Assembly: GCF_004011805.1 (NCBI RefSeq)
Contig: NZ_ML137196.1
Span: 690,154 to 754,153 of the forward strand
Reading direction: 5' to 3'
DNA: 64,000 bases
Origin: Piscinibacter defluvii
Lineage (GTDB): Bacteria > Pseudomonadota > Gammaproteobacteria > Burkholderiales > Burkholderiaceae_C
The notes under the pieces were generated by a model. It did not search any database and had not been told where the DNA came from. It saw only the letters and a program-made list of their open reading frames with translations. The translations under genes were made by a program, and so were the position numbers. Numbering within the stretch: position 1 is the stretch's first letter; each line of letters starts with the position of its first letter. This document shows, piece after piece, positions 28,802-38,237 of the stretch.

Positions 28802-30171
28802 ACGCACCCGGCATCGTGCACCTCGGCCTGGGCGCCTTCGCGCGGGCCCACCTGCTGCCGGCCACCCAGGTGGCGATGGCGGCGAGCGGCGAGCGCCACT
28901 GGGGCGTGCTCGGCGTCTCGCTGCGCCACCCCGATGTGCGCGACGCGCTCGCCCCGCACGGCTTCCGCTACACGCTCGCGCTGCGCGATGCCGACGACCG
29001 GGGCCGGCCGCGCGAGCGGCGCGAGGCGATCGAGGCGCTGCGCGGCGTGCTGGTCGCGCCCGAGGATCCGGGTGCGGTGCTGGACGCCATCGCCGCGCCG
29101 GCCACGCGCATCGTCAGCCTAACCGTCACCGAGAAGGGCTACCACCACGACCCGGCCACGCGCACCCTGCGGCGGGACGATGCGGACCTGGCCCACGACC
29201 TCGCCCACCCCGACGCGCCGCGCACGACGCTCGGCGTGCTGGCCTACGGCCTGGCGCGGCGGCGCGCACGCGGCGCCGGGCCGGTGACGCTGCTCTCGTG
29301 CGACAACCTGCCGGCCAACGGCGACACGCTGCGGGGCCTGCTGCTCGCCTTCGCGGCGCAGGTCGATCCGGCGCTGGCCGGCTGGATCGACGCGCAGTGC
29401 ACGTTCCCGAACGCGATGGTCGACCGCATCGTGCCGCGCAGCGAGAACCCGGCCGTGGTCGCCGCCGAGCCCTTCTTCGACTGGGCGGTGGAAGACCGCT
29501 TCGCCGCCGGCCGGCCCGACTGGACGGCCTATGGCGCGCGCTTCGTGCCGAGCGCCGAGCCCTTCGAGAAGCTCAAGCTGCGCATGGTCAACGGCACGCA
29601 CTCGACCGTCGCCTACCTGGCCGTGGTGGCCGGCTGGGCGACGGTGGACGAGGCGATCGCGCAGCCCGCGCTGCGCCGCACGATCGAGGCGCTGATGCGC
29701 GAGGAGATCGAGCCCACGCTGCCCGCCCTGCCCGGCCTGGACCTGGCCGACTACCGCGCCCGGCTGCTGCAGCGCTTCGCCAACCCCGCGCTCACCCACC
29801 GCACGCGCCAGATCGCGATGGACGGCTCGCAGAAGCTGCCGCAGCGCCTGCTGGGCACGATCGCCGACCGGCTCGCGGCCGGCGCGTCCGTCGAGCGGCT
29901 CGCGCTCGGCGTCGCGGCCTGGATCCACTTCCTGCGCGGCGTCGACGAACAGGGCCGCGCCTACCCGATCGACGACCCGCTGGCCGGTGCGCTCGCCGAC
30001 CTTCGGGCTCACGCGGAGGCGGCGCCCGACGAGCGCAGCCGCGTGGCCATGATCACCGGCTTCGCGCCGGTGTTCGGTGCGCTGGGCCGCGCGCCGGCCT
30101 TCATCGACGCGGTGGCCCGCCACACCGCCACCCTGCGCATGCACGGCGTGCGCGCCACACTCGAGCCATGA
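28789..30171 (+). CDS. uxuB: Fructuronate reductase / mannitol dehydrogenase family
   Basis: 460 aa from GTG; the start lies 13 bases inside the end of manD. Polyol-specific long-chain dehydrogenase fold: [59 protein letters not shown] and the catalytic K-x(n)-N-x2-H stretch [17 protein letters not shown]. In this operon it should reduce D-fructuronate (or tagaturonate) to mannonate for ManD. The GTG has no strong ribosome site, which fits coupling to manD. Confidence 0.88.
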   Translation: MALVDAPGIVHLGLGAFARAHLLPATQVAMAASGERHWGVLGVSLRHPDVRDALAPHGFRYTLALRDADDRGRPRERREAIEALRGVLVAPEDPGAVLDAIAAPATRIVSLTVTEKGYHHDPATRTLRRDDADLAHDLAHPDAPRTTLGVLAYGLARRRARGAGPVTLLSCDNLPANGDTLRGLLLAFAAQVDPALAGWIDAQCTFPNAMVDRIVPRSENPAVVAAEPFFDWAVEDRFAAGRPDWTAYGARFVPSAEPFEKLKLRMVNGTHSTVAYLAVVAGWATVDEAIAQPALRRTIEALMREEIEPTLPALPGLDLADYRARLLQRFANPALTHRTRQIAMDGSQKLPQRLLGTIADRLAAGASVERLALGVAAWIHFLRGVDEQGRAYPIDDPLAGALADLRAHAEAAPDERSRVAMITGFAPVFGALGRAPAFIDAVARHTATLRMHGVRATLEP

Positions 30172-31109
30172 ACCCGACCCTGGACGTCATCACCGTCGGC
30201 GAGACCATGGTCTCGTTCGCCGCCGACCAGCCCGGCCCGCTGTCCGAGGCGGCGAGCTTCACCGCCATCGTCGGCGGCGCCGAGACCAACGTGGCCGTCG
30301 GCCTGGCGCGGCTCGGTCTGCGGGTCACCTGGGTCAGCCGCCTCGGGGCCGATTCCTTCGCGCAGCGCATCCGCGCGACGCTGGCCGCCGAGGCGGTGGA
30401 CTGCCGTGCGGTGGTCGAGGATCCGACGCGGCCGACCGGCTTCATGCTCAAGTCGCGCGCGCTGGCCGGGGCCGACCCGGTGGTCGAGTACTTCCGGCGC
30501 GGCTCGGCGGCCAGCGCGCTGTCGCTGGCCGACTTCGACGCTCGCCTGTTCCTCTCGGCGCGCCACCTGCACGTCACGGGCATCACGCCGGCGCTCTCGC
30601 CCTCGTGCGCGGAGCTGGTCGAGCACGCGATGAAGACCATGCGCGCCGCGGGCCGCACGGTCTCGTTCGACCCCAACCTGCGCCCGCGCCTGTGGCCGAG
30701 CCGCGAGGTCATGGCCACGCACCTGAACCGGCTCGCCGGCCTGGCGGACTGGGTGCTGCCCGGCATTGCCGAAGGCCGCACGCTCACCGGGCTGGACACC
30801 CCCGAGGCGATCGCCGCGTTCTACCGCGAGCGCGGCGCGGCGGCGGTGGTCGTGAAGTTGGGGGCGGAAGGTTCGTACTGGTGCGACGCCGATGGCGAGG
30901 GCCGCGTGAGCGGCGTCCGCGTCGAGCACGTGGTCGACACTGTCGGCGCCGGCGATGCCTTCGCCGTGGGCGTGATCAGCGGCCGGCTCGAGGGGCTCTC
31001 CTGGCCGGCGACCCTGGCCCGCGCCAACTGGATCGGCGCGCAGGCGATCCAGGTGGTGGGCGACATCGAAGGGTTGCCGCGGCGGGAGGCGCTGCCCGCC
31101 GGGCTGTGA
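30168..31109 (+). CDS. kdgK: 2-keto-3-deoxygluconate kinase
   Basis: 313 aa PfkB/ribokinase-family enzyme that phosphorylates KDG to KDPG, the last step before Entner-Doudoroff aldolase. ITVGETMVSFAADQPG, GGAETNVAVGLARLGLRV, SFDPNLRPRLWPS, and the ATP and catalytic block DTVGAGDAFAVGVISG with the base Asp. The ATG overlaps the uxuB stop by 4 bases. It ends 6 bases before the convergent restriction gene. The aldolase is not in the window. Confidence 0.92.
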   Translation: MNPTLDVITVGETMVSFAADQPGPLSEAASFTAIVGGAETNVAVGLARLGLRVTWVSRLGADSFAQRIRATLAAEAVDCRAVVEDPTRPTGFMLKSRALAGADPVVEYFRRGSAASALSLADFDARLFLSARHLHVTGITPALSPSCAELVEHAMKTMRAAGRTVSFDPNLRPRLWPSREVMATHLNRLAGLADWVLPGIAEGRTLTGLDTPEAIAAFYRERGAAAVVVKLGAEGSYWCDADGEGRVSGVRVEHVVDTVGAGDAFAVGVISGRLEGLSWPATLARANWIGAQAIQVVGDIEGLPRREALPAGL

Positions 31110-31115
31110 GGCGGC

Positions 31116-33860
31116 TCAGCCGGCCAGTGCAGCGTCGATCTGCTGCGTGAGGTTCATCCCGCGCTCGATCTTGTAGAGCATCGCGAAAACAGCGCGCCCG
31201 CCACTGCGGCGCGCCCACACGGCGCCAACCTGACCCTTCTCGATTTCTTTCGGCACCTGCCGCAGGTGCTCGCCCTTGTACTCGGCGACCAACACACGCC
31301 CGTCGTGCAGCTCGCACACGAAGTCGGGATAGAAGCGGCCTGCGGACGTGGGCAACCAGAAGCCGTGCACCGGATCGGAATCGAGGTTGCGCACCCAGCG
31401 CATCACTTGCGGATGCTCCTCCAGCGCCAACGCACAGCGCCACTCCTCGCTGCCGTCCTCGAGGTCCGCGACCACGGCATAGAAGTGCTTCCGGAAGTTG
31501 AACTTTCCACGGTAGCGCTGGTTGCCCGCCACGGGATAGGTCTGCGGGTCGAAGCGGAATTCGTGCACCGGGTCGGCCTGAACGTCCCAACCGCCGTCCA
31601 GCACGAGTTGTGTGAACGCCGACTTGGCGGCCCCGTCGCGCAGCTCTCCGATGCGCAGCGCGAGACGCTGCAGCAGCGGGTACTGGTGGCGCGCAAGTTG
31701 CTGCAGCGGGATGCGCTGGTCGTACACGAGGTGGTTCACGCAGGCCAACGTGAACGCACGCAGGTGCGCCGGCACGATGTCGGCCGCGACGTTGCGTGCC
31801 GGGTGCTGCAGTTCGGCAGCCAGCCAGCGCGCCAGATCGTCGGCCGTGATGGTCGGCGTCACGGCGTCGAGCGCCAACTGTGCCGCGTCGCCCCGGCCCA
31901 CCCGGGTGCGCTGGCCGTCGAGGTAGACCTCCCACAGCGTGCCCTGCTCGACCATTGCGAAGCCTTCGAGCCGGATGGGCTCGGCCAGCAGGTTGAGATC
32001 CACGCTCTCCAGCACCGCCTCGCGCTCCAGCAGCGTAAGCGGCAGCTGGGCTTCGCCCGCCGGCCGCCAGCACAGGCGCGGCACGGGCGCGAAGGTCTCG
32101 CCGCGCGTAGCCGGCGCCAGCGCACCGGCCACCAGCGTGTTGTGGCGCTCCAGGTGCTCCTGCACTTGTTCGCGCAGCTTGCGCGGCTGCGCGGCCACCA
32201 ACTCGGCCGCCAACGCCTCCCCGATGGCGCCGCGCAGCAGCACGCGCTGGCGCTCGCCGTCGGTGCTGAGACTGGCCGTGCCCTGCGCCACGGCCGCGGC
32301 CACCGCGGCCGGCAGCGGCTTGCCGGGAGGCAGGTCCACCGCGATGGCCGGCAGGGGCGGCAGCGCCGGCGCGCCGGCAAACAGCGGCCCGTCGTCCCGC
32401 CCCTCGCCGCCCGTGAGGGCGAGCGGAACCTGCGGCGCGATCATCGAGGCCATGTCCAGCGGGTCGAAGCCCATGCCGTCGATCAGCCGATCGGCCAGCG
32501 CGTTGGCGGCCATGCCGGTCTCGGCCTCCGTCACGTGCGCATAGGCCTTGTTCAGCGCCGGCCGGGCGCGCCGCGTGGCGTAGGGCATGCGCAGCACACG
32601 GCCGAGCAGCTGCTCGATGGCCGTGGCCGAGCGGATGGCCTGCACCGAACACAGCACGTAGGCGAACGGGCAGTCCCAGCCCTCGCGCAGTGCCTGGACG
32701 GTGATGATGTAGCGCACCGGGCAACTGCGCTCTGCGAGATTCAGGCCGTCCAGCTCGCGCTGCGTGCCGGTGGCCACCTTCACCTGATCGGCCGGGATGT
32801 GCAGGTCGTCCACGAGGTGCGCCCGCAGCACGTCCACGTTCACCGGGTCGCTGCTGTTCTGCGCCTGCAGCAGCACGATCGGGCGGATGTAGGCGCCGTT
32901 CACGTCTTCCTCCTGCTGCGCCTCGGCTTCCAGCAGACGCTGGTTCTGCACCGCATCGAACACCGCCGCCTGCCAGCCGCGGGTGTGTTCGACCAGCGCG
33001 ATCGGCATCTTGATCATGTGCTCGGCCTGCAGCTGCTGGGCCGAGACGTGGAACAGCACGTTGGTGCGTCTGGGTACCGGAGTGGCCGTCAGCTCCAGGA
33101 TCAGCGCAGGGTTGAGGCGCTTGAGCGCCTCGAAGCTGCGCTCGGTCTTGGTGTTGTGCGCCTCGTCGACGATCACGTAGGGCCGGCGCAGCGCCAACCA
33201 GTTGGCCAGGCTCCAGCGCGGCTGGCCGACGAAGCGCGCGAGCATCTCGCGCCCCGCCTTGGCCGAGGCCACGTCGGCCGGTGTCACGAGCGCATCGGGC
33301 AGGTCGCGCAGCGCGTTCAAGGCGAACGGCGGCACGCCGCGGAAGTGCGGCTCGAAGGCCTCGCTGAAGGCATAGACGTTGCGCTGCTCGGTGTCCTCGA
33401 CGCGAAAGCTCTGGATCGTGGCCACCACCACCACAGCACGCTGCTCGAAATCCTGCGGCGACAGGGTGGCCACCGACTCCAGGTCGCAGACGCACACGTC
33501 CTCGCCGCAGGCCTGGGCCAGGGCCACGTGGAATGGATGGCCGGGCGTGGCGAGCGCAGCCAGCGTCTGTGTGCGGATGGTGTCGCTGGGCACCAGCCAC
33601 AGCGCCAGCGGCTTGGGCGTCGACCCCGGCCAGTCGCGCTGCAGGCGCCCGACGGCATGGGCGGCGAGCAGCGTCTTGCCGCCGCCCGTGGGGATGCGCA
33701 GGCAGACGCAAGGGGTGTCGCCGAAAGGCTCCGGGTTGTAGCCGTAGCCGGTGCACTGCATGTAGGCCGCGGATGCGCCGTGCACGGCGGCGCTGCGCAG
33801 GTAGGATTCGAGCGCCAGCAGCGCCTGCTGCTGGTAGCGCTTGAGTTCGAAGGCCGGCAT
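31116..33860 (-). CDS. Type III-like restriction endonuclease subunit (Res), DEAH helicase plus nuclease
   Basis: 914 aa. The SF2 helicase has Walker A RIPTGGGKTLLA (Lys62), motif II VIVDEAH, LTATPVPR, REGWDCPFAYVL and the motif VI-like QLLGRVLRMPYA. Near the C-terminus is a PD-(D/E)xK nuclease signature: YPDF (Pro845-Asp846) with AEYK (Glu860, Lys862). This combination is that of type III Res subunits, which translocate or switch on ATP and cut DNA. The adjacent Mod supplies recognition. No frameshift is seen, so it appears functional. Confidence 0.88.
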   Translation of the reverse strand: MPAFELKRYQQQALLALESYLRSAAVHGASAAYMQCTGYGYNPEPFGDTPCVCLRIPTGGGKTLLAAHAVGRLQRDWPGSTPKPLALWLVPSDTIRTQTLAALATPGHPFHVALAQACGEDVCVCDLESVATLSPQDFEQRAVVVVATIQSFRVEDTEQRNVYAFSEAFEPHFRGVPPFALNALRDLPDALVTPADVASAKAGREMLARFVGQPRWSLANWLALRRPYVIVDEAHNTKTERSFEALKRLNPALILELTATPVPRRTNVLFHVSAQQLQAEHMIKMPIALVEHTRGWQAAVFDAVQNQRLLEAEAQQEEDVNGAYIRPIVLLQAQNSSDPVNVDVLRAHLVDDLHIPADQVKVATGTQRELDGLNLAERSCPVRYIITVQALREGWDCPFAYVLCSVQAIRSATAIEQLLGRVLRMPYATRRARPALNKAYAHVTEAETGMAANALADRLIDGMGFDPLDMASMIAPQVPLALTGGEGRDDGPLFAGAPALPPLPAIAVDLPPGKPLPAAVAAAVAQGTASLSTDGERQRVLLRGAIGEALAAELVAAQPRKLREQVQEHLERHNTLVAGALAPATRGETFAPVPRLCWRPAGEAQLPLTLLEREAVLESVDLNLLAEPIRLEGFAMVEQGTLWEVYLDGQRTRVGRGDAAQLALDAVTPTITADDLARWLAAELQHPARNVAADIVPAHLRAFTLACVNHLVYDQRIPLQQLARHQYPLLQRLALRIGELRDGAAKSAFTQLVLDGGWDVQADPVHEFRFDPQTYPVAGNQRYRGKFNFRKHFYAVVADLEDGSEEWRCALALEEHPQVMRWVRNLDSDPVHGFWLPTSAGRFYPDFVCELHDGRVLVAEYKGEHLRQVPKEIEKGQVGAVWARRSGGRAVFAMLYKIERGMNLTQQIDAALAG

Positions 33861-33874
33861 GTTGTGCCTCCCGT

Positions 33875-35413
33875 TCAGCGCGGCAGCGCGTGCGGCAGCT
33901 GCTTGAAGACCAGCCCCTCGGCGGCGAGGCGCGCCTCGCCGAGCCGGCAGGCTTCCCCGTACACCACCTTCGGCCCGGCGTGCCAGCAGGTCTGGCGCAG
34001 GGCCTCCAGCACGGCGGAGGTGAGCACGTTGCCGGCCTCGGGCCGGCGATCACCCAGGATGCCGTTGAAGAGCAGGTAGTAGGCCGTATCGCCCGCGCGG
34101 CCCAGCAGCGGCGTGCCCGCCGCACCGGGTTGCCATGCGGCGCCCGTCTCGCGCAGCCAGACGAAGGCCGCCAGATCGGCGAAGCGCACCTCGGGGTGGA
34201 TGTCACCCACGGCGTCGAACAGCGGCTCACCGAGTTGCATGAGCTCGAAACCCCCGCCGCCCTGCCAGTTCACGGCATCGCTGATGCCGCCTCGTTCCCC
34301 GTCGATCACCTTCTGCAGCCGCGGCACGCAATGCGTGACGGCATGCTCGCCCATCTCGATGCCGATCCAGCGCCGGCCCATCTTGTGCGCGACGGCGGCG
34401 GTGGTGCCGCTGCCGAGGAAGCTGTCGAGGACGAGGTCGCCTTCACTCGTCGCAATCGAAATCAGATGGCCCATGAACCGCTCAGGTTTCGGGGTTCCGA
34501 AAACACCGCCCCCGAATAGCGCCAACCCTTCCCGCTTGGAGTCTTGGTTGTCGCCAACCAAATCGCGCAACCAGAGCGTGTCCGCAACAACACCGTCAGC
34601 GAGTTCTGACAGGAAGACCTTCAGTCGCGGCTTGTCCTTCTCGTGATTCTTGCCCCACCAAATGCGATTCTCCCGGACATGCTGTTCGTGCTTAGTTGAA
34701 TCGTACGCCCACACACGCGACTCAAGCGGGAGGACGGACTTCTTGGTTGAGGGATGCTCAATCGGATAGTAGAGATTCGGACGTTCGCTCTTAGTCTTGG
34801 CGCAGGTGTACACCACGGATTGCCAAGGCCCGCGGGGATCATCGTCAATGTTCGCGAACCCCTTCAGTTGATCGGCGGTTCGCGCGACCTTGTTCGGTCG
34901 CCACGCATTTGCCTTCCTTGCGTACGCCAGTACGTGGTCGTGGCTAGTACTCAGCCATTGAGCATCGTTCTGTTTGGCGTACTTCTTCTGCCAGACGACG
35001 TTGGCGACAAAGTTGGTTCGCCCAAACACCTCATCCATCAACACCTTGAGGTAGTGCCCCTCGTTATCGTCGATGGTCACCCACAGGCTCCCGTCCTCGC
35101 GCAGGAACTCCCGCAACAGCTGCAGCCGCGGCAGCATCATGCTCAGCCACTGGCTGTGCTCGAGGTTGTCGTCGTAGTGCTCGAAGGCGCTCTTGGTGTT
35201 GTAGGGCGGGTCGATGAAGATGCACTTCACCCGGCCACGGTAGAACGGCAGCAGCGCCTTCAGCGCCTCCAGGTTGTCGCCGTGCACCAGCAGGTTGCCG
35301 GCGCCGGCCGTACCGAAGCGGTGCCCCGCCGCATGTGGGCGCAGCACACGGGTCGGTACGCGGTCGGCAATGCGGAAGGCGGCATCGCGGTTCAGCCAGT
35401 CGAGGGTGGGCAT
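33875..35413 (-). CDS. Site-specific DNA N6-adenine methyltransferase (Mod), beta class
   Basis: 512 aa. The catalytic DPPY (68-71, IFIDPPYNTKSAFEHY) comes before the SAM-binding DSFLGSGTTAAVA (from about 330), the motif order of beta-class enzymes such as type III Mod. The region between (about 150-300) is the target recognition domain; its DNA is clearly less GC-rich than the conserved ends, which suggests exchange of specificity by recombination. Adenine methylation is inferred from DPPY. It would both protect host DNA and guide Res. Confidence 0.9.
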   Translation of the reverse strand: MPTLDWLNRDAAFRIADRVPTRVLRPHAAGHRFGTAGAGNLLVHGDNLEALKALLPFYRGRVKCIFIDPPYNTKSAFEHYDDNLEHSQWLSMMLPRLQLLREFLREDGSLWVTIDDNEGHYLKVLMDEVFGRTNFVANVVWQKKYAKQNDAQWLSTSHDHVLAYARKANAWRPNKVARTADQLKGFANIDDDPRGPWQSVVYTCAKTKSERPNLYYPIEHPSTKKSVLPLESRVWAYDSTKHEQHVRENRIWWGKNHEKDKPRLKVFLSELADGVVADTLWLRDLVGDNQDSKREGLALFGGGVFGTPKPERFMGHLISIATSEGDLVLDSFLGSGTTAAVAHKMGRRWIGIEMGEHAVTHCVPRLQKVIDGERGGISDAVNWQGGGGFELMQLGEPLFDAVGDIHPEVRFADLAAFVWLRETGAAWQPGAAGTPLLGRAGDTAYYLLFNGILGDRRPEAGNVLTSAVLEALRQTCWHAGPKVVYGEACRLGEARLAAEGLVFKQLPHALPR

Positions 35414-35417
35414 GTCG

Positions 35418-36620
35418 TCAGGTGTCGGAGGGTCCGCTGGCGGGCACGGCCGCCGATGGGCTGTCGTCGATCAGCACATCCAACGCATCGTGGTGGAACA
35501 GGTCCACGTAGGGCTGGTAGCGCCAGAGGCGGTTGCGGCCGTAGCCGGTCAGCTCGCGCAGCCAGCCGCGCGCCTCGAACTCGCCGACGAGTTTTGCCGC
35601 CGTCGGTGCGGTGCACCCGAGTGTCTGCGCCACGCGCTTGATGGACACGGTGGGCTGCTGCAGCAGGTGGTCCAGCAGGGTCAGCGCCTTCGCGTTTCGC
35701 GCCACGGTCGCGCGATGCCCATCGCGCATTGCAACGATGGCGCGCGCGGTGCGCGAGGCGGCCTGGGCCGTGCTGCTGACACCGCGCAGGAAGAAGGCGA
35801 TCCACGGCTCCCAGTGCCCGTGCAGACGGATGGCGGTCAGCCGGTCGTAGTACTCGGCGCGCCGCGCCTTCAGGTAGAGCGAGAGATACAGCAGCGGGCG
35901 TGACAGTGCACCGTCCTCGCACAGCATGAGGGTGACGAGCAGGCGACCGACGCGGCCGTTGCCGTCGAGGAACGGGTGGATGGTCTCGAACTGCGCATGC
36001 GCCAGCGCGCAGCGCACCAGCAGCGGCACGCTGGTGCGTGCGTCGTGCAGGAAGGTCTCGAGCTGGCCGAGTGCGGGCATCACCTCGTGCGGCGGGGGCG
36101 GAATGAACGCGGCATCGGCGAGCGTGGCACCCGCCCCGCCGATCCAGTTCTGCGACGTGCGGAACTCGCCGGGCGACTTGTGCCCGCCGCGCACGCCCTG
36201 CATCAGCTCCGCATGGATCTCCCGCAGCAGCCGCAGCGACAGTGGCAGCTCGGGCAGGCGCGCCAGGCCGTAGTTCATCGCGCGAACGTAGTTCACCACC
36301 TCGGCCACGTCGCCCGGCGTTTCGTCCCGCACCGCGTCGGCCTCGTAGGCCAGCACGTCCTCGAGCGTGCTCTGCGTGCCCTCGATCTGCGAGGAAAGCA
36401 CGGCCTCGTGCCGCACGTACATGGCCACGAACAGATCCGGGTTGGGCAGCAGCGCGGCCAGCGCATCGAGCCGCCCGATGTCACGGTCGGCGGACGACAG
36501 CAAGGTCTGCAGTTCGCCGTCGTAGCGGATGGGCGGATCGGGCGGCAGCGGTGCCGGCAGAAAAGCCCGGTACCCTGAGGTCTGCTGAACAAAGCGGCCC
36601 GCGCGGTGCGGATGGTCCAA
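35418..36620 (-). CDS. Fic family protein
   Basis: 400 aa from TTG, preceded by AGGAAG. Full Fic motif HPFLDGNGR (215-223), and an N-terminal inhibitory helix SSQIEG (Ser76, Glu80), the class II self-inhibited form. A C-terminal winged-helix (about 310-390: TVSIKRVAQTLGCTAPTAAK) suggests DNA binding or autoregulation. Fic enzymes transfer AMP or related groups to proteins. It is the first gene of the restriction operon, 4 bases before mod, so it may modulate or back up the system. Its target is unknown. Confidence 0.88.
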   Translation of the reverse strand: MDHPHRAGRFVQQTSGYRAFLPAPLPPDPPIRYDGELQTLLSSADRDIGRLDALAALLPNPDLFVAMYVRHEAVLSSQIEGTQSTLEDVLAYEADAVRDETPGDVAEVVNYVRAMNYGLARLPELPLSLRLLREIHAELMQGVRGGHKSPGEFRTSQNWIGGAGATLADAAFIPPPPHEVMPALGQLETFLHDARTSVPLLVRCALAHAQFETIHPFLDGNGRVGRLLVTLMLCEDGALSRPLLYLSLYLKARRAEYYDRLTAIRLHGHWEPWIAFFLRGVSSTAQAASRTARAIVAMRDGHRATVARNAKALTLLDHLLQQPTVSIKRVAQTLGCTAPTAAKLVGEFEARGWLRELTGYGRNRLWRYQPYVDLFHHDALDVLIDDSPSAAVPASGPSDT

Positions 36621-36690
36621 CCTGCGCTTCCTTTCACAAGAGCCGCACGACGCGACGCTTATTAAAGGAAATCGTAACAGATTGACTTAT
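36621..36690 (-). promoter_or_regulatory. AT-rich promoter region of the fic-mod-res operon
   Basis: About 70 bases with A/T-rich runs (TTATTAAAGGAAATC on the plus strand) unlike the surrounding GC-rich DNA, immediately before the fic start. A minus-strand promoter is likely here, but no single -35/-10 pair of standard spacing stands out. Confidence 0.4.
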
Positions 36691-36753
36691 GGATGCCGGC
36701 GGCGGGCTGTCTGAAAGCGCGCCCGACCAAGCGGCCGCCGCAGATCCGGCCCC

Positions 36754-36812
36754 GCCGCTCCGCCAGCGGCGCCGCCTTGGGGGAAGCGCCGCAGGCGCCT
36801 CGGGGGGGTCAG
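36754..36812. repeat. Twin GC hairpins, dispersed-repeat type, at the pntB 3' end
   Basis: Two hairpins: GCCGCT / AGCGGC around five bases, and GCGCC / GGCGC around three bases, embedded in CCTTGGGGG ... CCTCGGGGGG. Elements of this look recur between genes in Comamonadaceae and relatives. Lying downstream of the pntB stop on its strand, it may end or stabilise the pnt transcript. It has no T-run, so it is not a standard intrinsic terminator. Confidence 0.4.
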
Positions 36813-38221
36813 TGCAACGCCGCCTGCACCTCGTCGAGCATCTTCTTCGCATCGCCGAACAGCATCCGGTTGTTCTCCTTGTAGAACAGCGGGTTGTCGA
36901 CGCCGGCGTAGCCCGAGGCCATGCTGCGCTTCATCACGATCGAGGTCTTGGCCTTCCAGACCTCGAGCACCGGCATGCCGGCGATCGGGCTGGTCGGGTC
37001 CTCCTGCGCGGCCGGGTTCACGATGTCGTTGGCGCCGATGACCATCGAGACATCGGTCTCCGGGAAGTCCTCGTTGATCTCGTCCATCTCCAGCACGATG
37101 TCGTAGGGCACCTTGGCCTCGGCCAGCAGCACGTTCATGTGGCCCGGCATGCGGCCGGCCACCGGGTGGATGCCGAAGCGCACGTTCACGCCCTTGCCGC
37201 GCAGGATCTTGGTGATCTCGCACACCACGTGCTGCGCCTGCGCCACCGCCATGCCGTAGCCCGGCACGATGACCACGTTCTTGGCCTCCTTCAGCAGCTC
37301 GGCCGTCTCGGCCGCGCTGATCGGCGTCACCTCGCCCTGCGGCTGCGCCGCATCGCCGCCCTTGGCCGGCGCGGGCGCCCCGCCGCCGAAGCCGCCGGCG
37401 ATCACGCTGATGAAGTTGCGGTTCATCGCGCGGCACATGATGTAGGACAGGATCGCGCCCGAGGAGCCCACCAGCGCGCCGGTGACGATCAGCAGGTCGT
37501 TGCTGAGCATGAAGCCGGTGGCCGCGGCGGCCCAGCCGGAGTAGCTGTTGAGCATCGACACCACCACCGGCATGTCGGCGCCACCGATCGCCATCACCAT
37601 GTGCACGCCGAACAGCAGCGCGATCACGGTCATCACGAGCAGCGGTGTCATGCCGGACTGCACGTCGTGCGCGTTCAGGAACACGCCGCCGAACCACAGC
37701 ACCACCAGCAGGCCGACCAGGTTCAGCAGGTGCCGGCCCGGCAGCAGCACCGGCTTGCCGCCGATCTTGCCGGACAGCTTGCCGAAGGCGATCACCGAGC
37801 CGGAGAAGGTGACGGCGCCGATCAGGATGCCGATGTAGACCTCCACCTCGTGGATGGTCTTCTCGGCCGGGGTCGGGAACACGGTCGAGGTGTCCACGTA
37901 GCTGGCGAAGCCCACCAGGCAGGCCGCGAGGCCGACGAGGCTGTGCATCAGCGCCACCAGCTCGGGCATCTGCGTCATCTGCACCTTCTTCGCGGCATAC
38001 AGGCCGACGCTGCCGCCGATGACCAGCGCACCGACGATCCAGGCGTAGCCCGCGCCGGTGACGCGCGGGCCGAGCACGGTGGCCAGCACGGCGATGGCCA
38101 TGCCGACCATGCCGAAGACGTTGCCGCGGCGCGCCGTCTCGGGGTTCGAGAGGCCGCCCAGGCTGAGGATGAAGAGGATGGTGGCGCCGATGTAGGCGAC
38201 GGTGGCGAGGCTGTCGGTCAT
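36809..38221 (-). CDS. pntB: NAD(P) transhydrogenase subunit beta
   Basis: 470 aa. Eight or nine membrane helices at the N-terminus (about 1-260, [20 protein letters not shown]) followed by the NADP-binding domain III ([67 protein letters not shown]). With PntA it couples proton entry to reduction of NADP by NADH. It starts 16 bases after the pntA stop, in the same operon. Confidence 0.96.
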   Translation of the reverse strand: MTDSLATVAYIGATILFILSLGGLSNPETARRGNVFGMVGMAIAVLATVLGPRVTGAGYAWIVGALVIGGSVGLYAAKKVQMTQMPELVALMHSLVGLAACLVGFASYVDTSTVFPTPAEKTIHEVEVYIGILIGAVTFSGSVIAFGKLSGKIGGKPVLLPGRHLLNLVGLLVVLWFGGVFLNAHDVQSGMTPLLVMTVIALLFGVHMVMAIGGADMPVVVSMLNSYSGWAAAATGFMLSNDLLIVTGALVGSSGAILSYIMCRAMNRNFISVIAGGFGGGAPAPAKGGDAAQPQGEVTPISAAETAELLKEAKNVVIVPGYGMAVAQAQHVVCEITKILRGKGVNVRFGIHPVAGRMPGHMNVLLAEAKVPYDIVLEMDEINEDFPETDVSMVIGANDIVNPAAQEDPTSPIAGMPVLEVWKAKTSIVMKRSMASGYAGVDNPLFYKENNRMLFGDAKKMLDEVQAALH

Positions 38222-38237
38222 GTTCTTCTCGTTCTTC

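Larger units (their letters stand above)
31116..36620 (-). other. Defence island: Res, Mod and Fic genes
   Basis: Three genes in one direction, separated by 14 and 4 bases, inserted between the convergent kdgK gene and the pntAB operon. Base composition is visibly lower in GC than its surroundings, especially in the middle of mod and before fic. No integrase or direct repeat was recognised at the borders, so the mode of arrival is unclear. Confidence 0.6.

Noticed and set aside
31110-36808. Integrative element boundaries around the restriction genes
   Set aside because: No integrase, tRNA target or matching direct repeats could be seen at either edge, so a mobile element is not claimed.
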